A DNA stretch of 64,000 bases. It comes from Bog-756 sp963725275 (lineage in GTDB: Bacteria; Actinomycetota; Acidimicrobiia; Acidimicrobiales; RAAP-2). Each line of letters begins with the position of its first letter. The first letter of the stretch is position 1. Position numbers and translations under genes: made by a program. Below are positions 8,679 through 18,475 of this stretch, one piece after another. Location of the stretch: contig CAVRXS010000007.1 in NCBI GenBank assembly GCA_963725275.1, positions 124,001-188,000 on the forward strand, written 5' to 3'. A model generated the notes under the pieces. The model saw only the letters and a list, made by a program, of their open reading frames with translations. It had not been told where the DNA came from and searched no databases.

Positions 8679-9068
8679 ATGGAACACTCGGGATTCGTCG
8701 AGCGCCCCGACTACCGGGTCGACATCCTGGCGCGCCGGAATCGGGTCACCGTGTCCCTCGGGGAGCTCCTCTTGGCGGACAGCGTCCGGTGCCTCCTCGT
8801 GGACGAGCAGGATCACGGCCTCGTGTTCTACTTCCCCCCGGAGGACGTCAGAACCGACCTGCTCACCCCCATCGACCGCACCAGTGTCTGCCCGTTCAAG
8901 GGCGTCGCAACCTACCGGCACCTCGTCCACGACGGGGTCGAGGTGCTGGCCTGGATCTACGCCGACCCACATCGGGAGATGGCTCGACTGGCCGGCTACC
9001 TCGCCTTCTACCAGGACGTCGTCGATCTGCGCGTGGGCACGGCGGACCCGGCGGTCTCGGGGCGGTGA
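8679..9068 (+). CDS. DUF427 (NTP_transf_9 fold) protein
   Basis: The 129-residue protein matches the DUF427 family. Visible blocks are RVTVSLGELLLADSVRCLLV, VFYFPPEDVRTDLL, CPFKGVATYRHL and GYLAFYQDVVDLRVG. No enzymatic activity is established for the family. ATG 8679 was chosen because GGGGGA lies six bases upstream and the domain is complete. An in-frame GTG at 8574 with TACGGT ten bases upstream is an alternative leaderless start adding 35 low-complexity residues. The stop overlaps the TesB gene start (GTGA). Confidence 0.65.
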   Translation: MEHSGFVERPDYRVDILARRNRVTVSLGELLLADSVRCLLVDEQDHGLVFYFPPEDVRTDLLTPIDRTSVCPFKGVATYRHLVHDGVEVLAWIYADPHREMARLAGYLAFYQDVVDLRVGTADPAVSGR

Positions 9069-9982
9069 GCGACGGCAGCAGCGCAGTCACCGACGGCTCG
9101 AGCGTCACCCGGATGATGCAGATCTTCGACGTCCCCGAAGATGCCGGAACGGACGGCGAGGAGGTCGGAGCGGGCGAGAGGCACCGTTTCGTCGGGACCA
9201 GCGACGGCGGTGTCCGCAGGGTGGTGGACGGGAGCCAGCTGTTGGCGCAGGCCATCGTGGCGGCCTCAAAGGTCATGCCCGGTCAGACCGTGCACTCGGC
9301 CCACGCCGTGTTCACCCGGGCCGTCGACGACGTCCGGCCCCTCTGGTTCGAGGTGGACGTGACCCACCGGGGTCGCACCTTCGGCGGCGCGGTGGTCAGC
9401 ATCGGCCAGGCTGACCGCCGGTGCGCCGTGGTGAGCGTGCTGCTCGGTGACACCGCCCCCGACGTGATCCGCCATTCGGCCGGCATGCCGGACGTCGGTG
9501 GTCCGGCCGATGCGCTGGCGGTCACCATGCAGATGACGGGTCGCGAGCTGCGACTGGTCGGCGTGACCGATCCCAACGACCCCGACGAGGTCGGCCCGCC
9601 GGTCCTCGACGCGTGGGTGCACTACGACGCGGTCCCCGACCGGCCGGAGCTCGCCCGCGCCCTGCTGGCCCACTTCACCGGCCACCTCTCGATCTCGGCC
9701 ACCATGCGTGGCCACCGGGGCATCGGAACCGTCCAGGCCCACCGCACCGTGTCGACCGCGGTCATGAGCATCACGATCGTCTTCCACGAGCCGGTGATCT
9801 GGGATGGCTGGCTGCTGTACCACCACGAGAGCACCCAGGTCGGCGGCGGCATGTCCTACGTGCGCGGTCAGGTCTTCACCGAGGAGGGCGCCCTCATCGC
9901 CTCGTTCGGCCAGGAGGGGATGATCCGACCCTTCGAGGAGGGCCCTGAGACCCCGGACCTGCCGGCAGAGGCGCTCCTGTGA
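9065..9982 (+). CDS. TesB-like acyl-CoA thioesterase II
   Basis: This 305-residue protein has the double hotdog architecture of TesB, which hydrolyses medium- and long-chain acyl-CoA to free acid and CoA. Recognisable features are QLLAQAIVAASKVMPGQTVH SAH in the first hotdog, and GHRGIGTVQAHRTVSTAVMS with YHHESTQVGGGMSYVRGQVF in the second. The GTG start is chosen for its GTGA overlap with the DUF427 gene; an in-frame ATG at 9113 is possible. It lies among acyl-CoA ligases and dehydrogenases, so it may regulate CoA-ester pools. Confidence 0.75.
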   Translation: MSDGSSAVTDGSSVTRMMQIFDVPEDAGTDGEEVGAGERHRFVGTSDGGVRRVVDGSQLLAQAIVAASKVMPGQTVHSAHAVFTRAVDDVRPLWFEVDVTHRGRTFGGAVVSIGQADRRCAVVSVLLGDTAPDVIRHSAGMPDVGGPADALAVTMQMTGRELRLVGVTDPNDPDEVGPPVLDAWVHYDAVPDRPELARALLAHFTGHLSISATMRGHRGIGTVQAHRTVSTAVMSITIVFHEPVIWDGWLLYHHESTQVGGGMSYVRGQVFTEEGALIASFGQEGMIRPFEEGPETPDLPAEALL

Positions 9983-10049
9983 CCGACCCGTCCCGGATCC
10001 GGTCGGTGGCATTCCGCGACCGCTGCATCCCCAGACCGCCAGGGGCCGG

Positions 10050-10890
10050 GTGAAGTTCGCGCTCTCCCTCGGGGTGCTCAATCCGACCGTGTGGGTGGCC
10101 GTCACCGAGGAGGCGGACCGGCTCGGCTACGACTCGGTCTGGATCCCCGAGCACCTGGTGCTCCCGGTGGACATGGGGGGAAGTCCGCACGACGGCGCGG
10201 ATCACTCGCCCATCCCGTCGGAGATCCCGGTCTTCGACTCGCTCGTCTACCTGTCACATCTCGCAGCGCGTACCGAGCGCATCCGGTTCGGCACGCAGGT
10301 CTACAACATCGGCCTGCGCCACCCGTTCAGCACCGCGGCGGGCCGTTGCGACGCTCGACGTACTGTCCGGTGGGCGGGTCGACTTCGGCATCGGTGCCAG
10401 TTGGTTGCGGGCCGAGTGGGACGCGGTGGGGCTCGACTTCGACACCCGCGGCGCGCGTGTCGACGAGTGCATCGACATCTGTCGCCGGCTCTGGTCGGAG
10501 CCGGTCGTCGAGCACCACGGCACCTTCTTCGACTTCGCTCCGGTGCGGTTCGAGCCGAAGCCGGTGCAACAGCCCGGGCCCCGCCTCCATATCGGCGGGG
10601 ACGGACCTGCCGCCCTCCGCCGTGCGGCGACGGTCGGCGACGGGTGGGTGCCCATGAACCACACGCTCGAGCAGATTCCCGCAGCGGTGGACCGGCTCGC
10701 CGAGCTGCGGGACGGGGCCGGGCGCCCGGGGCGGACCGAGGTCACCCTCGGCGGTCAGGTCGGTTCCCCGGGCGACGTGGAACGCTACGCGGAGGCGGGA
10801 GTCGATCGACTCTTCGTCAAGCCGTGGAGCCGCACCTCGGAGGCGCTCGACGGGATCCGCCGCTTTGCCGGGCAGTTCCTGCCCGGGTGA
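10050..10890 (+). CDS. LLM-class F420-dependent oxidoreductase (frame broken by +1 at about 10337)
   Basis: A second luciferase-like oxidoreductase. The first frame gives MKFALSLGVLNPT, AARTERIRFGTQVYNIGLRH. After the shift it continues ATLDVLSGGRVDFGIGASW and PRLHIGGDGPAALRRAA. One extra G at 10337-10338 explains the break; removing it restores HPFSTARAVATLDVLSGG, the family consensus. The restored protein has about 279 residues. The GTG start has AGGGG four bases upstream. It is paralogous to the LLM gene at 5529. Confidence 0.75.
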
Positions 10891-11153
10891 CCCATCCTGC
10901 CGGGCCCCCGTGTCCCGGCCGTCCCTCAGCCCCGACCAGGCTGCCCGTGTCCCCGGCGGAACCCGTGTCGGGCAGGGAACCCAGCTCACGTGTTCGAGCG
11001 CGACACCCTCCCTCTAGTATGGGGCGGCGAGGAGCACGACGGCGGGGTTCGCCACAGGGAGGCGCCGAGTCCAGTGCCAGGCGATGACGTGTCCAGACGG
11101 ACCGCTGCTGGACCCTCGGGTGCAGTTGCCTGCGCGGGAGCGAAGTAGGGGTC
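10891..11153. other. Intergenic region with a candidate hairpin and promoter
   Basis: No gene is supported in these 263 bases. CTGCCCG (10941-10947) can pair with CGGGCAG (10969-10975) across a long loop, a weak terminator candidate for the LLM gene. A -10 candidate for the transporter follows at 11015. Confidence 0.35.
11015..11020 (+). promoter_or_regulatory. Candidate -10 element upstream of the DMT transporter
   Basis: TAGTAT is a close match to TATAAT. A GTTCGA seventeen bases upstream is a weak -35. The transcript would have a leader of about 125 bases before the GTG at 11154. Confidence 0.4.
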
Positions 11154-12113
11154 GTGGTCTACGCCCTTGCACTGGCCGCGGCGCTCTCGAACGCGGTCAC
11201 CAGCATCCTCCAGCGGATGGGCGTCGAGGATGCGCCGGAGGACACGACGCTCAGACTGAGCCTGCTGACCCACGCCCTCAAGCGCGGGGTGTGGTTGCTG
11301 GGGTTCGCCATCATGATCGGCTCGTTCATCTTCCAGTCGGTCGCGCTCCATCTCGGGAACCTCAGCCAGGTCCAACCCATCCTGACCACGGAGCTCCCGA
11401 TCCTGGTGCTCCTCCTGGCCACCTGGTTCCGCTACCGGATCGGGGCATTCGTCTGGCTCGGGTGCCTGGCAGCTGCCGGTGGGTTGGCCGGATTCCTGAT
11501 CTTCGCCCAGCCGCAGGGTGGCAACCGGAGTCCACATGCGCTCGGATGGATCATCAGCGGATCCGTCTGCGGGTTCCTGATCGTGGTCTTCGTGCTGCTC
11601 GCGCTCCGTGGGCCCCGCTGGTGGCGAGCAGCCATGTTCGGCGCGGCCGGGGCGATCGGATTCGCCTTCACCGCGGCGCTCATCAAGTCGGTCGGCGACT
11701 ACGTGGCGACCGACTGGACCCAGCTCTGGGAGCACTGGGAGACCTACGCGCTCGCGGTGTGCGGAGTGGGTTCGGTCTTCCTGGCCCAGAACGCGTTCCA
11801 CGCCGGCCCCATCGCCGCCTCGCAGACCGCATTGGTCCTCGTCGACCCGCTTGCGAGCCTGTCACTCGGCATCGGACTCTTCGGCGATAACCTGCGCACC
11901 TATGGCGCCTACGGCCCACTCGAGGCCTTCTCGCTGCTCGTCATGTTCGCCGGCGCCATCTACCTGGCCCAGTCATCGTTGATCTCGGGGGTCAAGGGAG
12001 AGGACGAGCGGTACAACGAGCTGCTGTCCCTCCGATCCCGCTCCCACCGATTGGCAGAGGCCGTCCAGGATCAGCTCCCGTCCGATGCCGTCGGGCTCCC
12101 GGGCGTCGAGTGA
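11154..12113 (+). CDS. DMT/EamA-like multispanning membrane transporter
   Basis: The 319-residue protein is almost wholly hydrophobic, with about nine to ten predicted membrane helices such as GVWLLGFAIMIGSFIFQSVAL and LPILVLLLATWF. This layout is that of the drug/metabolite transporter superfamily (EamA or magnesium-transporter-like NIPA type), which moves small metabolites or ions across the inner membrane. The final 40 residues are polar and cytoplasmic. The GTG start has only a weak upstream GGAG at 13 bases. The substrate is unknown. Confidence 0.65.
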   Translation: MVYALALAAALSNAVTSILQRMGVEDAPEDTTLRLSLLTHALKRGVWLLGFAIMIGSFIFQSVALHLGNLSQVQPILTTELPILVLLLATWFRYRIGAFVWLGCLAAAGGLAGFLIFAQPQGGNRSPHALGWIISGSVCGFLIVVFVLLALRGPRWWRAAMFGAAGAIGFAFTAALIKSVGDYVATDWTQLWEHWETYALAVCGVGSVFLAQNAFHAGPIAASQTALVLVDPLASLSLGIGLFGDNLRTYGAYGPLEAFSLLVMFAGAIYLAQSSLISGVKGEDERYNELLSLRSRSHRLAEAVQDQLPSDAVGLPGVE

Positions 12114-12150
12114 CGCTCGGCTGTTCGATCTGCGATCCCTCCGGTCCGAC

Positions 12151-13618
12151 ATGAACGCCGGGCACGCGATCGAGCCTGCCCTCGAGCGGGTCCCGGACAG
12201 GCTCGCCCTGGTGGTGGATGGGGAAGCGGTCACGTACCGACAGCTCGACGAGATGACCCGGCAGGTCTGCACGGCGTTGTCGGCGGCGGGGGTCGGGCCA
12301 GGAGATCAGGTCGCGCTGGTCAACCTCGGCAGCGCGCTGTCGGTCGCGACGATCCTGGGCGCTGCCCGCCTGGGCGCGGCCTCGGCGCAGATGAACGCGT
12401 ACCTCACGACCGGTGAGCTCGCACAGCTGGTCGAGCTCACCGGCACCCGGGTCGGCGTGGCCGGCGCCCCCTTCGCCGACCGGCTCCGCTCGGCCATGGC
12501 CGGCCCGGTCCTTACGGAAGCAGACGTGCGGGCCGCTCCCGCGGACGCACCGCCGCAGACGACCGGGGCGGGCGACGATGTCGCGCTCGTCCTGTTCACG
12601 AGCGGCACCACAGGCCTGCCCAAGCCCGTCTCGATCAGTCACCGTTCGATCGCCGACCGGCTGGCGTTCTACGGGAAGCCGATCGATCCCGGTCAACCTC
12701 AGGTGGTCGACATGATGTCGGCTCCCATCTTCCACATCGGCGGAACGCTCGGGCTCTTCGTCTCCCTGTACCAAGGAAAGCAGCTCGTCCTGCTTCCCAA
12801 GTTCGACGCGGGGGAGTGGCTCTCGCTGGTCGAACGTCACCAGGTGACCCAGACCTTCGTCGTGCCCACCATGCTCCGGCGGATCCTCGACCATCCGCGG
12901 TTCGCGAGCACCGACCTCTCTTCGCTCCGGTCGCTCAACTACGGAGCCGCAGCCGCCCCGGTGGAGCTCATCCGCCGGGCGGTCGCCGCACTGCCCGACG
13001 TGGACTTCTCCAACACCTTCGGGCAGACCGAGACGTTGGGTGCCTTCGCCACGCTGACGCCGGAGGACCACCGACGCGGTGACCGGTTCGACTCGGTGGG
13101 AAGGCCGCTCGCAGGCGTCGAGGTCAGGATCGTGGAGCCGGGGACCGAGCAGCCGGTGGCCCGCTGGCGAGCCGGGTGAGTTCCTGGTGCGGGCCGCACA
13201 GAACACGACCAGCGAGTGGCTGCACACCGGGGACACCGGCTGGCAGGACGACGAGGGCTACCTCTTCCTGATCGGCCGCCTCTCCGACACGATCAACCGT
13301 GGGGGCGAGAAGTTCGGCCCCATCGAGGTCGAGGAGGTCTTGCGGGACCATCCCTCCGTGGCCGACGTGGGCGTGGTGGGCCTGCCCGACGCCGAGCTCG
13401 GGGAGCGGGTCGGCGCGGTCGTGGTCGTGGTCGCCACAGAACCGGTCACCCCCGCCGACCTGGTCGGTCACTGCGCGTCCCGGCTCGCGAGCTACAAGGT
13501 CCCCGAGTACGTCGACTTCGCCGACGAGCTGCCCGTCACCGTGCTCGGCAAGTTGGACCGCCGGGCGCTGCGGGAGCTGCTGGCCGGGACACCGGCGGTG
13601 TCGCGACCGGTCCGCTGA
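12151..13618 (+). CDS. Acyl-CoA synthetase, class I adenylate-forming (frame broken by +1 at about 13160)
   Basis: A second acyl-CoA ligase. The first frame holds the P-loop LFTSGTTGLPKP and NTFGQTET. The second holds LHTGDTGWQDDEGYLFLIGR, TINRGGEKFGPIEVEEVL and the lysine motif VTVLGKLDRRAL. An extra C in the run at 13160-13162 separates them; deleting it gives QPVAAGEPGEFLVRAA in one frame and about 488 residues. The ATG at 12151 fits the family N-terminus (PALERVPDRLAL) but has no obvious ribosome-binding site. It starts the CoA-enzyme block that runs to the SDR. Confidence 0.8.
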
Positions 13619-13772
13619 GCGGACGACCCGCACCGACCGGAGGGACCGCCCGCGGGCGGTGGGGTCGCAGCTCCGAGCCACCCCTGCGCGTCGGCGCGCT
13701 ACGGTGCGCACCGGGCACGCCTCGGATGGCGGGAGCCGCTCGGACGAACCTGACGACAGGGAGGCAGCGACA

Positions 13773-14270
13773 GTGGCAGACGACGACCTGAAGGCCATCA
13801 TCGGGACGCCGACCGATACCACGGTGGTGACGGTCGAGCGCGGCCAGCTGGACTTGTTCGCCGCCGCGGTCAAGGACCAGAGCCCGGTCTACCGGGACCC
13901 ACGGGCGGCGGCCGGGGTCGGCCTGCCGGGTATCCCCGCACCTCCGACCTACCCCTTCGTGATGGCCAACTTCGGGGCGTACCCCGAGCTGCAGCCGGAG
14001 GATGCACCGCGCGGCAACCCGATGGGCGAGGTCCTCGTTCCCCTGATGGCCGGCGGAGGGATCATCCTCCACGGCGAGCAGGAGTTCACGTACCACCGCC
14101 CCGTGTTCGCAGGCGATGTCCTGGTCGGTCGGGGGACCGTGGTGGACGCGTACCGGAAGGAATCGAAGGGCAGGACCATGACCTTCGTGGTGGTCGAGAC
14201 GGCTTGGACCGACAGGACCAGCGGCGAGCCGGTGTGCACCTCGCGGATGAACATCATCCACCGCAGTTGA
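13773..14270 (+). CDS. MaoC-type dehydratase, N-terminal (FAS1-like / HadA-type) hotdog protein
   Basis: The 165-residue protein resembles the N-terminal half of MaoC-like (R)-hydratases and HadA-type subunits. The blocks are VERGQLDLFAAAVKDQSPVY, GIPAPPTYPFVM, LHGEQEFTYHRPVFAGDVL and SRMNIIHR. Such proteins often lack the catalytic Asp/His themselves and pair with a HadB-type partner. The gene at 18022 has the catalytic motif and may be that partner. AGGGAGG sits eight bases before the GTG, a strong ribosome-binding site. A TACGGT at 13700-13705 could be the -10. Confidence 0.75.
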   Translation: MADDDLKAIIGTPTDTTVVTVERGQLDLFAAAVKDQSPVYRDPRAAAGVGLPGIPAPPTYPFVMANFGAYPELQPEDAPRGNPMGEVLVPLMAGGGIILHGEQEFTYHRPVFAGDVLVGRGTVVDAYRKESKGRTMTFVVVETAWTDRTSGEPVCTSRMNIIHRS

Positions 14271-14288
14271 TGGGCGACGCCGCTCCCG

Positions 14289-15099
14289 ATGCAGGCGATC
14301 CTCCGGCGGTTGGAGGACGGGGTGGCCTGGATCACGCTCAACCGTCCCGACGCGGGCAATGCGCTCACTCCGGACATGCGCGACCAGCTCGGACTCTGGC
14401 TCGAGGAGGCCTCGGTCGATCTCGCGGTGCGGGCGGTCGTCCTCACCGGCACAGGAGAGAAGGGATTCTGCACCGGAGCGGACCTGCGCGCCGGGGTCCC
14501 CCGCACATCCCGTCCGGAGGGTGCGCCCGAGAGCACCGTCGGCGACTCGGCCCGGATGATCCGCACCGGATGGCAGCGCCTCATCTGCCGCGGTCCTCGA
14601 CTGCGAAAAACCGGTGATCGCCGCGGTCAACGCCACCGCCGCCGGTGGAGGCATGCACCTCGCGCTCGCCTGCGACCTGGTGCTCGCCGCCGAGGAGGCG
14701 AAGTTCATCGCGGTCTTCGTCCGGCGGGGCATCGCCCCCGACGCCGGAGGGGCGTACCTGCTGCCCCGCCTGGTCGGGCCGCAGAAGGCGAAGGAGCTCT
14801 TCTTCTTCGGGGACGACCTCCCCGCCAGGGACGCCGAACGGATGGGGCTGGTCAACAAGGTGGTCCCGCGAGCCGACCTGCTGGCCGAGACCGGTGCGTG
14901 GGCGGCGCGCCTGGCGGCGGGTCCGACCAAGGCCATCGGGGCTGCCAAGTACCTCACCAACCGCTCCCTCGAGTCAGATCGGGCGGGCGCCCTCTGGGAC
15001 GAATCGGTCCTGCAGGAGCTGGTGACGACCACCGACGACTGCCGGGAAGGCCTGGCCGCATTTGCCGAGCGGCGCAAGCCCGTCTTCCGCGGCTGGTAG
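14289..15099 (+). CDS. Enoyl-CoA hydratase/isomerase (frame broken by +1 at about 14586)
   Basis: A crotonase-family protein that hydrates enoyl-CoA in beta-oxidation. The first frame has WITLNRPDAGNALT and FCTGADLRAG, the start of the oxyanion hole. The second frame has PVIAAVNATAAGGGMHLALA, RRGIAPDAGGAYLLPRLVG and ERMGLVNKVV. Removing one T at 14586 fuses them as WQRLIAAVLDCEKPVIAAV, giving about 269 residues. It follows the MaoC gene by 18 bases and is probably in the same operon. No clear ribosome-binding site precedes the ATG. Confidence 0.8.
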
Positions 15100-15198
15100 C
15101 GGGCGTCTCCGTCGGCAGCGGACCGTTAGCGCTGGTAGTGGCCCATGACGGCGCCGTCGCAGCAGGAACCGGTTCCGATTCCGGCCCCGGCGAGATGC

Positions 15199-15204
15199 TA
15201 GAAA
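15199..15204 (+). promoter_or_regulatory. Candidate -10 element of a leaderless promoter (DoxX-like gene)
   Basis: TAGAAA lies seven bases before the GTG at 15212. The last base departs from TANNNT, so support is weaker than for the other leaderless candidates. Confidence 0.3.
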
Positions 15205-15211
15205 CTCACCC

Positions 15212-15667
15212 GTGACATCGACCTGGCTGACCACCGCCGAATGGCTCGCCGTCCTCAGGATCGGGCTCGGGCTGTGGTGGATCAAGAGCTTCCTCCACAA
15301 GGACCTCGGGGCGTGGCTGACCCGCGGGGCGGGCATCGAGTGGGGCGGTTCCGTCGCAGAGAAGCACAAGTGGGGCTTCGTGAAGACCGGGTTCGACAAG
15401 GTCGTCCGGCCCCGGCCGATCGCGATGGCCTACGTCGTGGTCTTCTCCGAGCTGGCCATCGGCCTCGGATTGGCCCTCGGCTTCCTGACCCCGATCGCCG
15501 CCTTCGCCAGCATCCTGCTCAACCTCCTCTACTTCGTGCTCATGATCAACGACTGGGCCGAACAGGGCCAGAACCTCATGATGGTGCTTGCGGCGGTCGT
15601 CGTGCTGGGCACCCACGCCTGGGACATCTGGTCGATCGACCACGTCCTGCACCTCTTCGGGGCCTGA
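15212..15667 (+). CDS. DoxX-like small membrane protein
   Basis: The 151-residue protein has about four hydrophobic helices, including AMAYVVVFSELAIGLGLALG and AFASILLNLLYFVLM. The layout matches the DoxX/SURF4-like family, whose members are linked to quinone or thiol redox at the membrane. A polar loop with AEKHKWGFVKTGFDKVV separates the first helix from the rest. It sits just before the acyl-CoA dehydrogenase, so an electron-transfer link is possible but unproven. Confidence 0.6.
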   Translation: MTSTWLTTAEWLAVLRIGLGLWWIKSFLHKDLGAWLTRGAGIEWGGSVAEKHKWGFVKTGFDKVVRPRPIAMAYVVVFSELAIGLGLALGFLTPIAAFASILLNLLYFVLMINDWAEQGQNLMMVLAAVVVLGTHAWDIWSIDHVLHLFGA

Positions 15668-15672
15668 GACAC

Positions 15673-17943
15673 GTGGCCATCGGCCTCCGGGACGAGCACG
15701 AGGAGCTCCGGGCCTCGCTCGGGCGCTGGATCGAGGCGCGTGGGGTGGCCGCCGCCGCACGCGAAGCCCTCGACGCCGATACCGACGTGCTCCCGGCGTA
15801 CTGGAAGGATCTCGCCGCCCAGGGGAGCCTCGCGATCCATGTACCCGAGGAGTTCGGCGGGCAGGGTGCGGGTCTCGTCGAGCTGGCCGTCGTGGCAGAG
15901 GAGCTCGGGCACACGGTCGCGGTGGGCCCGTGGGACACCGGGTCGGTGGTCGCGGCGGTCGTCGCAGCGGACGGCGGTGCCGCGCTGGCCAAGGAGATCC
16001 TGCCCGCACTCGCGGACGGCTCGTCGACCGCCTCACTGGCCGTCCCGACGGCGGCGCACGACGGCTCGCCCCTTGCGACAGCCGGCCTGAACGGCCAGGA
16101 CACGAGTGACGGCGGGCTGATGGTCGGCGGCGAGCTCCGGCCGGTGCTGCACGGGTCGCTGGTCTCGTTCGTGCTGGCACCCGTGGCGGTGGACGGCTCG
16201 GTCCGGTGGGTGCTGCTCGAGCGCGGGGACGGGGTGACCGTCTCGCCACTCCCGAGCTTCGACCCGACCCGCCCGCTGGCGCGATGGGCCCTCGAGGGGG
16301 TGGTGGTCCCGCCGGGCCGGGTGCTCCCCACACGGACCGAGTCCGTGCGCGACCTTTCCCTCCTGGTCTGGTCGGCCGAGGCGGTGGGCGGGGCCCGCTG
16401 GTGTCTCGAGGTCGCCACCGAGCACGCCCGGACCCGCGAGCAGTTCGGCCGCCCGATCGGGCAGTTCCAGGGCGTCAAGCACCGCCTGGCCGACATGCTG
16501 GTCTCGGTCGAGCAGGGGGTGGCCGCGACCTGGGACGCCGCCGTCGAGTCCGACCGGAGCCGCAACGGAAGCGACGGTGACGACCGGAAGGACCGCGGGG
16601 CCACATCGGGACGGTTGGCGGTGCAGCTGGCTGCCGCGCTCGCCCTCGACGGCTACGTGGCCGCGGCCAGGGGAGCCATCCAGGTCCTCGGGGGGATGGG
16701 ATTCACCTGGGAGCACGACGCCCACATCCACCTGCGCCGTGCCACGAGCCTGCGCCAGCTGGTCGGCGGAACCGGCGCCCCTCCGGGCCGGGGCGGCCCA
16801 TCTCGCACTGGCCGGCGCGCGCCGACAGCTCTCGATCGACCTCCCTCCCGAGGCCGAAGCGCTCCGCTCCGAGCTCGAGCCCGTGGTGGCGGAGCTGGCG
16901 GCCATCGAGGACCCCGCTGAACAGCGCCGGGCCCTCGCCGACCGGGGGTTGCTCGCTCCCCACTGGCCCACTCCCTGGGGCAGGGATGCGGGGGCGGTCG
17001 AGCAGCTGGTGATCGATCAGGTCTGTGCCGAGGCGGGGCTCCGCCGACCCACCCTGTCGGTCGCCGCCTGGGCCCTTCCGACGATCATGGCCCACGGCAC
17101 CCCCGAACAGACCGAACGGTGGGTCGGACCCACCCTGCGTGGCGAGGTGGTCTGGTGTCAGCTCTTCAGCGAGCCGGGTGCGGGGTCCGACCTGGCCGCG
17201 TTGAGCACCCGGGCCACCCGGGTCCCCGGTGGGTGGTCGCTCACCGGCCAGAAGGTCTGGACCTCGGTCGCTGCCCGAGCCCACATGGGGATCTGCCTGG
17301 CCCGTACCAATCCCGACGTACCCAAACACCGCGGGATCTCCTACTTCCTGGTCGACATGCGGTCTGCCGGCATCGAGGTCCGGCCGCTGCGGGAGATCAC
17401 CGGGAACGCACTGTTCAACGAGGTCTTCTTCGACGGGTGCTTCGTGCCCGACGACTGCGTGGTGGGCGAGATCGACGGCGGGTGGAAGCTTGCCCGGACC
17501 ACACTGGCCAACGAGCGGGTCTCGCTCTCGACCGACTCGGCGTTCGGCGGCGCGCTCGAGGGAGTCTCTCGCGGGTGACGGCCCACCCTGAGCTCCAGGA
17601 CCCGGTCACCCTCGACCGGCTCGGCGCACTCCTGGCCGATGCGCAGTCGCTCGCGCAACTGGGCATGCGGTCGGCACTGCGTTCGGTGGGCGGGCTCCAG
17701 CCCGGATCGGAGTCGAGCGTGGGGAAGCTGCTCGGCGGCGGGTTCGAACAGCGCGTCCACGAGTTCGGCCTCGACCTGTTCGGGCCGGACGGGGCCGTGG
17801 GTGACGGGGAGGCGGCTGCGTCGGCCCACGGGGTGCTGCAGAGCACGTGTCTGACCATCGCCGGAGGGACGAGCGAGGTCCAGCGCAACGTGATCGGCGA
17901 ACGCCTGCTCGGGTTGCCACGGGACCCGGAGCCGGGCCGGTGA
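15673..17943 (+). CDS. Fused two-domain acyl-CoA dehydrogenase (two indels, at about 16778 and 17561)
   Basis: Two acyl-CoA dehydrogenase modules are joined end to end. Module 1 (15673 to about 16780) has HVPEEFGGQGAGLVELAVV, TREQFGRPIGQFQGVKHRLAD and IQVLGGMGFTWEHDAHIHLR. Module 2 has CQLFSEPGAGSDLAAL, GQKVWTS and CLTIAGGTSEVQRNVIGERL. Fused ACADs of about 710-750 residues are known in actinobacteria, for example FadE34. An extra C at 16778-16781 and a missing G near 17561 break the frame twice and cancel out, so the repaired protein is 756 residues. It would oxidise an acyl-CoA using FAD. The GTG start lies six bases after the DoxX-like stop. Confidence 0.8.
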
Positions 17944-18021
17944 GCGGCCGGTTGATCGAGCATCCCGGATCGGTGCACAGTGGGTGGACCGGTCGGGGGA
18001 CCGACGAGAGAGGACAGGACG

Positions 18022-18453
18022 ATGGGTGACGCGGTGCTGTATTTCGAGGATGTCAGCGAGGGCGACGAGGCCCCGGTGCTGACCCAGGTGCTGACCCGGA
18101 CCGATCTGGTCGCGTATGCCGGGGCATCAGGGGACTTCAACCCGATGCACCACGACGAGGTCGCTGCTGTGGCGGCCGGCCAGCCCAGCGTCTTCGGGCA
18201 CGGCATGTTCTCGATGGGCCTGCTGGGCACTGCGATCACCGACTACGTGGGTATCGGGAACGTCCGTCGGTTCCAGGTGCGGTTCTCGCGTCAGACCTGG
18301 CCCGACGAGAAGCTCAGCTCGAAGATCGTGGTGACCGGCAAGCGGGCCGAGGGCGTCGAGCACCTCATCGACCTCGACGTGCGCCTGCGCAACGCTGACG
18401 GCGAGGAGAAGGTGGTCGGAGAGGCAACCGCCCTGGTTCCCTCACGCGGCTGA
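18022..18453 (+). CDS. MaoC-type (R)-specific enoyl-CoA hydratase (HadB-like)
   Basis: This 143-residue hotdog protein has the hydratase-2 catalytic signature YAGASGDFNPMHHDEVAA, giving Asp and His, followed by FGHGMFSMGLLG. It hydrates trans-2-enoyl-CoA or the equivalent thioester. AGAGAGG and AGGA stretches lie within 15 bases of the ATG. It may be the catalytic partner of the non-catalytic MaoC protein at 13773. A short GGCGC/GCGCC repeat lies in the 22-base gap to the converging SDR gene. Confidence 0.8.
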   Translation: MGDAVLYFEDVSEGDEAPVLTQVLTRTDLVAYAGASGDFNPMHHDEVAAVAAGQPSVFGHGMFSMGLLGTAITDYVGIGNVRRFQVRFSRQTWPDEKLSSKIVVTGKRAEGVEHLIDLDVRLRNADGEEKVVGEATALVPSRG

Positions 18454-18475
18454 GGCGCTCGGGGCGCCCGGCGTC